The notes beneath the pieces were generated by a model. It did no database searches. It was not told the DNA's origin and was given only the letters and a program-made list of their open reading frames with translations. The position numbers and the translations under genes are program-made. From Oscillospiraceae bacterium (GTDB taxonomy: Bacteria; Bacillota; Clostridia; Oscillospirales; Ruminococcaceae): 64,000 bases of DNA. The stretch's first letter is position 1, and each line of letters begins with the position of its first letter. The stretch lies in assembly GCA_021769525.1 (NCBI GenBank), contig JAETSQ010000002.1, positions 1 through 64,000 of the forward strand. The letters run 5' to 3'. Shown here piece by piece: positions 59,060 through 64,000 of the stretch.

Positions 59060-59944
59060 TTGGATATTTTGCAGAAAAATATACTGGAAGTAAAAAATCT
59101 GGTGAAGGATTACCCAGGTTTCCGCCTGAATATGGACCTGACCCTCCCGGCGGGAAGCATCATGGGGCTGGTGGGGGCCAACGGGGCGGGGAAGTCCACC
59201 ACCCTCCGGCTGATCCTGGGCCTGGCCCGGCCGGACAGCGGCTCCATCCGGGTGCTGGGGTGCGATGACCTGAACAAGGCCCCGGCCCTGCGGGAGGAGA
59301 TCGGGGTGGTGTTTGACGAGTGCTCCTTCCCGGAGATGCTGGACGCCGGACAGCTGGGGAAGGTGCTGGAACGGGCCCATCCCCGGTGGGACAGCGCCCT
59401 CTACGGACGGCTCCTGAAGCGGCTGGAGCTGCCCTGGGGGAAGAAGATCAAGGACTTTTCCCGCGGGATGAAGATGAAGCTCTCCATCGCGGCGGCCATG
59501 GCCCACAGCCCCCGCCTGCTGCTGATGGATGAGCCCACCAGCGGCCTGGACCCCATGGTGCGGGGGGAGGTGCTGGAGCTGTTCCAGGAGTTTATCCAGG
59601 ACGAGGAGCGGGGCATCCTCCTCTCCTCCCACATCACCAGCGACCTGGAGAAGGTGGCGGATCACATCACCTTTGTGGACCGGGGCCGGGCCCTCCTCAC
59701 CGAGGAAAAGGACACCCTGGTGGAGGTGTACGGGGTCCTCAAGGGCCCTGCCGCCCGGATAGGGGAGGTGGAGCCGGGGGACGCCATCGGCCTCACCCAG
59801 ACGAAGTACGGATTTGAGGGCCTGGTGCGGGACAAGGCCGCCATGGCCCGGAAGTACCCGGACCTTCTGGTGGACCGGGCCAACCTGGAGGAGATCATCC
59901 TCTACCTTGTGCGGGAAAACCGGGAAGGGAGCGAAGAAAAATGA
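59060..59944 (+). CDS. ABC-2-type transporter ATP-binding protein
   Basis: 294 residues: Walker A GANGAGKST (39-47), signature-like DFSRGMKMKLSIAAAMAHSP, Walker B LLLMDEPTSGLDP. Transporters of this class (YtrB/BcrA-like) export lipids, peptides or antibiotics. The start is TTG with GGAGG 10 bases upstream, one base after the GntR stop. It overlaps the permease gene by 4 bases. Confidence 0.92.
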   Translation: MDILQKNILEVKNLVKDYPGFRLNMDLTLPAGSIMGLVGANGAGKSTTLRLILGLARPDSGSIRVLGCDDLNKAPALREEIGVVFDECSFPEMLDAGQLGKVLERAHPRWDSALYGRLLKRLELPWGKKIKDFSRGMKMKLSIAAAMAHSPRLLLMDEPTSGLDPMVRGEVLELFQEFIQDEERGILLSSHITSDLEKVADHITFVDRGRALLTEEKDTLVEVYGVLKGPAARIGEVEPGDAIGLTQTKYGFEGLVRDKAAMARKYPDLLVDRANLEEIILYLVRENREGSEEK

Positions 59945-60582
59945 CCGGACTGATCCTCAAGGACCTTATGATGATGAAGAAGAACGCCCTGTATCTCGCC
60001 CTGGTGGTGCTGTTTTTTGCCGGGCTCTACGGCGCCATGGGCAACGAGTACTTTATATCCTTCTTTTTCTCGGTGATGGTGGTGAGCATCCTCATCTCCA
60101 CCATGAGCTACGACGAATTTTACCACTGGGACCGGTACGCCGCCATCCTGCCCCTCTCCCGCCAACAGATCGTAGGGGCCAAGTACCTGGCGGCCCTCAT
60201 CTTCTTTGCCATGGGGGGACTTTACACCATCGCCATCGATATGGTGAGCCTGCTGCTGCGGGGCGGGTCCCTTACTGGGGAGAGCTTCCTGGTGGAGGCC
60301 ATGGGCCCCCTGGTGGGGATGATCGGCGCGGCGGTGACGCTGCCCTGCTACTACCGCTTCGGCGTCCAGCGCAGCCGCATCCTGATGCTGGCCTTCTACG
60401 GCATCCCCAGCCTGCTGCTGGTGCTGGTGGCAAAGATGGCCCCGGAGTTCCTGGAGGGGGCCGGCGGGGGAGTCCATATCAGCCCCGCCGGGATATTGGC
60501 GGTGTGCGCCGTGGTCACCGCCGCGGCCCTGGCCCTCTCCTTCCTCCTCTCGGTGCGCATCCTGGAGAAAAAGGAGCTGTAG
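59941..60582 (+). CDS. ABC-2-type transporter permease
   Basis: 213 residues with six membrane spans (ALYLALVVLFFAGLYGAMGN, SFFFSVMVVSILISTMSYDE). YDEFYHWDRYAAILPLSRQQ and VGAKYLAALIFFAMGGLY are typical of ABC-2 permeases. It is encoded together with its ATPase and the GntR repressor. The substrate is unknown. Confidence 0.88.
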   Translation: MTGLILKDLMMMKKNALYLALVVLFFAGLYGAMGNEYFISFFFSVMVVSILISTMSYDEFYHWDRYAAILPLSRQQIVGAKYLAALIFFAMGGLYTIAIDMVSLLLRGGSLTGESFLVEAMGPLVGMIGAAVTLPCYYRFGVQRSRILMLAFYGIPSLLLVLVAKMAPEFLEGAGGGVHISPAGILAVCAVVTAAALALSFLLSVRILEKKEL

Positions 60583-60588
60583 GACTAT

Positions 60589-60603
60589 CTTCTTTTTTCT
60601 CAC
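60589..60603. repeat. Half copy of the CTTCTTTTTTCTCAC palindrome
   Basis: Only the left arm is present, 6 bases after the permease stop. The expected right arm is missing and a GC hairpin follows. Confidence 0.6.
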
Positions 60604-60634
60604 TTTTTGGCCGCTCCTCACCCTTGCCCCGCCC

Positions 60635-60663
60635 TTGAAAAGGCGGGGCCTTCATAGTATAAT
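60635..60663 (+). promoter_or_regulatory. Vegetative promoter of glyA
   Basis: TTGAAA, 17 bases, TATAAT, a near-perfect sigma-A promoter 33 bases before the glyA ATG. A hairpin CCCCGCC/GGCGGGG overlaps the -35 and spacer. Confidence 0.8.
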
Positions 60664-60695
60664 AGGTGCATCCAATAAGGAAGGAAGGGACGAGT

Positions 60696-61949
60696 ATGTT
60701 TGCGGACATGATGGATACCATCGGCTTTGTGAGCCGGACCGACCCGGAGGTGGGGGGCGCCATGGAGCGGGAGCTCCAGCGCCAGCGGAGGAACCTGGAG
60801 CTCATCGCCTCGGAAAATATCGTCTCCCCGGCGGTGCTGGCCGCCATGGGGACGGTGCTCACCAATAAATACGCCGAGGGCTACCCCGGCAAGCGGTACT
60901 ACGGCGGCTGCCAGCGGGTGGACGAGGTGGAGGATCTGGCCAGGGAGCGGGCCAAGAAGCTCTTCGGGGCCCAGCACGCCAATGTCCAGCCCCACTCCGG
61001 CGCCCAGGCCAACCTGGCGGTCTACTTCGGCCTTTTGGAGACCGGGGACACCATCATGGGGATGAGCCTGGCGGAGGGGGGACACCTGACCCACGGCAGC
61101 CCGGTGAATATGTCCGGCAAGCTCTACAACTTCGTCCCCTACGGCGTTTCCGCCCGGACGGGGCGCATCGATTACGACGCCATGCGGGCCCAGGCCAGGG
61201 AAGTGAGACCCAAGATGATCGTGGCCGGGGCCTCCGCCTACCCCAGGGAGATCGACTTTAAGACCATCGGGGAGATCGCGAAGGAGGTGGGGGCCATCTT
61301 CATGGTGGATATGGCCCACATCGCCGGGCTGGTGGCGGCGGGCTGCCATATGAGCCCCGTCCCCTACGCCGATGTGGTCACCACCACCACCCACAAGACC
61401 CTCCGGGGCCCCAGAGGCGGCCTGATCCTCTGCCGGGAGGAGTACGCCAAGGCCATCGATAAGGCCATCTTCCCCGGCACCCAGGGCGGCCCCCTGGAGC
61501 ACATCATCGCCGCCAAGGCGGTCTGCTTCGGGGAGGCGCTGCGGCCGGAGTTCAAAGCCTATCAGCAGCAGATCGTGAAGAACGCCGCCGCCCTGGCCCA
61601 GGGCCTCCTGGACCGGGGGCTGGACCTGGTCTCCGGCGGCACCGATAACCACCTGATGCTCCTGGACCTGCGCCGCACCGGCGTCACCGGCAAGGAGCTG
61701 GAGCGCCGCCTGGATGAGGTGTACATCACCGTCAACAAAAACGCCATCCCCAACGACCCGGAGAAGCCCTTTGTCACCAGCGGCATCCGGGTGGGCACCC
61801 CCGCCGTCACCACCAGGGGCCTTGTGGAGGAGGATATGGCGGTCATCGCCCAGTGCATCGCTCAGGCGGCCACCGACTTTGACGCCAAGGCGGAGAGCAT
61901 CCGGGAGGCGGTGGACGCCCTCTGCGCCCGCTACCCCCTGTACCAGTAA
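60696..61949 (+). CDS. glyA: Serine hydroxymethyltransferase
   Basis: 417 residues with the GlyA sequence throughout: [56 protein letters not shown], and the PLP-lysine region [15 protein letters not shown]. It converts serine and tetrahydrofolate to glycine and methylene-tetrahydrofolate. The ATG at 60696 follows AGGAAGGGA. A second ATG 30 bases upstream is not used by the family. Confidence 0.97.
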   Translation: MFADMMDTIGFVSRTDPEVGGAMERELQRQRRNLELIASENIVSPAVLAAMGTVLTNKYAEGYPGKRYYGGCQRVDEVEDLARERAKKLFGAQHANVQPHSGAQANLAVYFGLLETGDTIMGMSLAEGGHLTHGSPVNMSGKLYNFVPYGVSARTGRIDYDAMRAQAREVRPKMIVAGASAYPREIDFKTIGEIAKEVGAIFMVDMAHIAGLVAAGCHMSPVPYADVVTTTTHKTLRGPRGGLILCREEYAKAIDKAIFPGTQGGPLEHIIAAKAVCFGEALRPEFKAYQQQIVKNAAALAQGLLDRGLDLVSGGTDNHLMLLDLRRTGVTGKELERRLDEVYITVNKNAIPNDPEKPFVTSGIRVGTPAVTTRGLVEEDMAVIAQCIAQAATDFDAKAESIREAVDALCARYPLYQ

Positions 61950-61958
61950 GGAGGCGCC

Positions 61959-62222
61959 ATGGACCAGCAGCCGAAAAAAGAAAAACGCCCCTGGGGGAGG
62001 ATCTACCTGCTGGGGGTGCGCATCCTCTGCCTGGGGGTGCTGGCAGGGGCGGTGTGGCTGATGCTTTCCGGCCACTACATCGCCGCGGTGGTGCTGGGCA
62101 TCTCCAGCCCCATGCTGGAGCAGGGCATCTACCGCTGCCCCTACTGCCGCACCCGCCTGAACCCCCGCCAGAGAAAACTGCCGCCCCACTGCGTCTGCCC
62201 GGAGTGCAAGCGGGAGCTTTAG
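61959..62222 (+). CDS. Small membrane protein with a zinc ribbon
   Basis: 87 residues: basic N-terminus, two hydrophobic helices (ILCLGVLAGAVWLMLSGHYI, AAVVLGISSPMLEQ), then a CxxC pair twice (CPYCRTRLNPRQ and CVCPECKREL) that should bind one zinc. No known family. It follows glyA by 9 bases with AAGGAGG upstream, so it is co-transcribed. Confidence 0.72.
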   Translation: MDQQPKKEKRPWGRIYLLGVRILCLGVLAGAVWLMLSGHYIAAVVLGISSPMLEQGIYRCPYCRTRLNPRQRKLPPHCVCPECKREL

Positions 62223-62250
62223 GCGCTGCGCTGGGCCTTTTCGCCTGACC

Positions 62251-62460
62251 GGCGGGAAAACCCCTCAGACATTTCCCTTCGGGAAATGCCAGCTCCCCTT
62301 TCAGGGGAGCCCTTGGCAGAATGGATAGCTTTGCGCTCCGCCAGGGCCTCCCCTGAATGGGGAGGTGTCGAGCGAAGCGAGACGGAGGGGTTCTCCCCGC
62401 AGGGACTAAGCCTCCCTCGCCGAGGGAGGTGTCGAGCGAAGCGAGACGGAGGGAGTTTTT
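62251..62460. repeat. Composite intergenic repeat block, copy 3
   Basis: It holds AACCCCTCAGACATTTCCC with its hairpin (62258-62293), the TTTCAGGGGAGCCCTTGGCA unit (62299-62366) and the GAAGCGAGACGGAGGG unit twice. It matches the blocks at 22125 and 52740. Confidence 0.8.
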
Positions 62461-62954
62461 CCACGGGAGACTGCCCGACTACTCGGCTTTACTTTTATCG
62501 CAGCGGGCGGCACCCACTGAATCAACCTGCGCCTATCCGGCGGGGCCCCCCTTTCTGTGCCGACAGAAAGGGGGGAAAGAACGGCTCAAGGGCTTTGCCC
62601 TTGAGAATCCCACCGGGGGGTTCCCATCTCGGCCTAAGAGCCAGCCCTGCGGGCTGGTTGGCCTCGAAACGCGCCTGCTGGCGCAGCCTGGACCCTCCCA
62701 AAGGGTGGGGCAAACGCCCCACACCTTCTTATCCCTGCGGGGCTATTGATGATCCCCTCCGGGGATAGTACCCCCTACGGCCCTTCGGGCCTCCGGGGCC
62801 GCCGCCTGCGGCGGCGGTCTTGCGGCGGCTTTGCCGCCGCTCTGCCATCTAAGGCTCCAGGCAGTCGCTTGTGTCCTGCGTAAAGGTAAGGAGCGGGGCC
62901 TGCCCCCGCTCCGGGTAGGGCGAAAACCGGACGAAGTCCGGACGTTCTTTTTTG
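62461..62954. repeat. Dense hairpin tract before rarA
   Basis: About 490 bases made of back-to-back small palindromes, for example CCCCCCTTTCTGTGCCGACA, CTCAAGGGCTTTGCCCTTGAG and GCCGCCGCCTGCGGCGGCGG. It then joins the AAGGTAAGGAGCGGGGCC and GTAGGGCG motifs seen in copy 1. No convincing gene. Open frames here have no ribosome sites or homology. Confidence 0.65.
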
Positions 62955-62986
62955 CTTCTTTTTTCTCACGGGTGAGAAAAAAGAAG
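62955..62986. repeat. Perfect 15-bp palindrome CTTCTTTTTTCTCAC / GTGAGAAAAAAGAAG
   Basis: Loop GG. It has the same core as 52394-52425 and lies about 50 bases before rarA, so it falls within or just before the rarA leader. Confidence 0.8.
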
Positions 62987-63036
62987 TGGGGTTTGGGGCA
63001 AGGCCCCAAAATCACACCTATAAAGGAGGCACGACC

Positions 63037-64000
63037 ATGTCCGCACCACTGGCCGACCGCGTTCGGCCCCGCGCCCTTTCCGAGATGGTGGGGCAGGAGC
63101 ACCTCCTGGGGGAAGGGGCCCTTCTGCGGCGCATCGCCCAGGGGGGGAGCATCCCCAACATGATCTTCTACGGGCCCTCCGGGGTGGGCAAGACCACCGC
63201 CGCCCGGATCATCGCCGCCTCGGCGGGGAAGAAGCTGGAGCGCCTCAACGGCACCACCGCCTCCACCGGGGACATCAAGGCCATCATCGCGGGCCTCAGC
63301 GGCTTTGACGCCCTGGGCGGGGTGATCCTCTACCTGGACGAGATCCAGTACCTGAACAAGAAGCAGCAGCAGACCCTCCTGGAGTTTATCGAGGACGGGT
63401 CCATCACCCTCATCGCCTCCACCACCGAAAACCCCTACTTCTACGTCTACAACGCCATCCTCAGCCGCAGCACCGTCTTTGAATTCAAGCCGGTCTCCGC
63501 CTCGGAGATCCAGCGGGGGCTCCGGCGGGTGGCGGAGGTCCTCCGGGAGGAGGACCCGGACCTGGAGGTGGAGGAGGGGGTGCTCCCCCACATCGCCGCC
63601 ACCTGCGGCGGGGATGTGCGCAAGGCGGTGAACGCTCTGGAGCTGGCCTGGCTGGGAACCTCCGCGGGGGAGGGGCCCCGGCGGATCACCCTGGCGGACG
63701 CCCAGGCGGTGAGCCAGCGCAGCGCCATGCGGTACGACCGGGAGGGGGACGAGCACTACGACCTCCTTTCCGCCCTCCAGAAGTCCATCCGGGGCAGCGA
63801 CCCGGACGCGGGGCTCCACTACCTGGGGCGGCTGCTGGAGGCGGGGGACCTCCTTTCCCCCTGCCGCCGCCTGCTGGTCATCGCCGCGGAGGACGTGGGC
63901 CTCGCCTATCCCATGGCCATGGCTATCGTCAAGGCCTGCGTGGATTCGGCCCTCCAGCTGGGCCTGCCGGAAGCCCGCATCCCTCTGGCGGAGGCGGTGA
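63037..64000 (+). CDS. rarA: Replication-associated recombination protein RarA/MgsA (3' end outside window)
   Basis: The 321 visible codons have the RarA layout: N-terminal LADRVRPRALSEMVGQEHLL, Walker A GPSGVGKTT (46-54), Walker B LYLDEIQ, sensor IASTTENP and the arginine-finger region NAILSRSTVFEF. The C-terminal domain begins with KSIRGSDPDAGLHYLGRLLE and LLVIAAEDVGLAYP. RarA is an AAA+ ATPase that works on stalled replication forks. RBS AAAGGAGG lies 7 bases before the ATG. The frame is still open at the window end. Confidence 0.95.
   Translation, partial: MSAPLADRVRPRALSEMVGQEHLLGEGALLRRIAQGGSIPNMIFYGPSGVGKTTAARIIAASAGKKLERLNGTTASTGDIKAIIAGLSGFDALGGVILYLDEIQYLNKKQQQTLLEFIEDGSITLIASTTENPYFYVYNAILSRSTVFEFKPVSASEIQRGLRRVAEVLREEDPDLEVEEGVLPHIAATCGGDVRKAVNALELAWLGTSAGEGPRRITLADAQAVSQRSAMRYDREGDEHYDLLSALQKSIRGSDPDAGLHYLGRLLEAGDLLSPCRRLLVIAAEDVGLAYPMAMAIVKACVDSALQLGLPEARIPLAEAV

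Overview
The window reads as a high-GC, Gram-positive Clostridia chromosome, most likely a motile member of the Oscillospiraceae. This is an inference from three things: the gene set and gene order follow the Bacillus/Clostridium fla/che pattern (fliY, cheC, cheD, fliW, csrA, a DUF6470 gene between flgL and fliW), there are BlaI/BlaR1 and sortase B genes, and gene ends carry dense palindromic repeats. About two thirds of the window belongs to flagella and chemotaxis.

Layout. 1-10126 (+): the end of fliY, then cheY, fliO, fliP, fliQ, fliR, flhB, flhA, fliA (sigma-28), two rod/hook-type genes (flgF-like, flgG-like), cheC and cheD. flhF and flhG, which normally sit between flhA and fliA, are absent. 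10314-15006 (-): cheA-cheW-cheR-cheB, convergent with cheD. 15279-21896 (+): a FliK-like protein, an FlhB C-terminal paralogue (FhlB), a PilZ protein, an FtsA-like ATPase with a long C-terminal extension, a small membrane protein and a FliD-like paralogue. 21897-31505 is mostly housekeeping: a repeat block, a P-II/DUF1538 pair split by a MITE-like element, a phosphoesterase, three small unknown genes, a flavin-oxidase-like gene, YpsA, an RHH protein, an EamA transporter, rpsT, and a ParA-ComFB pair. 31827-38582: flgM-flgN-flgK-flgL-DUF6470-fliW-csrA, then a convergent PilZ-like gene and a coiled-coil gene. 38923-50117: fliD, fliS, a 1,677-residue secreted cadherin-like protein overlapping a class B sortase, flgB, flgC, a soluble MotA-like protein and a second ComFB. 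50320-64000 is accessory and housekeeping: an ECF sigma/anti-sigma pair, blaI-blaR1, an MsmX/UgpC-type ATPase, a nucleotidyltransferase, degV, a GntR-ABC operon, glyA, a zinc-ribbon protein and the start of rarA, with two large repeat blocks.

How the parts work together. Four places (cheA, flgM, fliD and the giant secreted protein) share one promoter shape, GTTTTTG-like box, 8 nt, GCCGATAA-like box, which I read as the FliA/sigma-28 promoter. FlgM would hold FliA until the hook is finished. Release of FlgM would then switch on chemotaxis, filament cap and junction genes and, unusually, a sortase-linked surface protein. FliW-CsrA adds translational control. PilZ and ComFB proteins suggest cyclic-dinucleotide input. 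The most unusual system is the sortase/giant-adhesin pair embedded between fliS and flgB. Its substrate ends in an NPDTG motif with no membrane anchor behind it.
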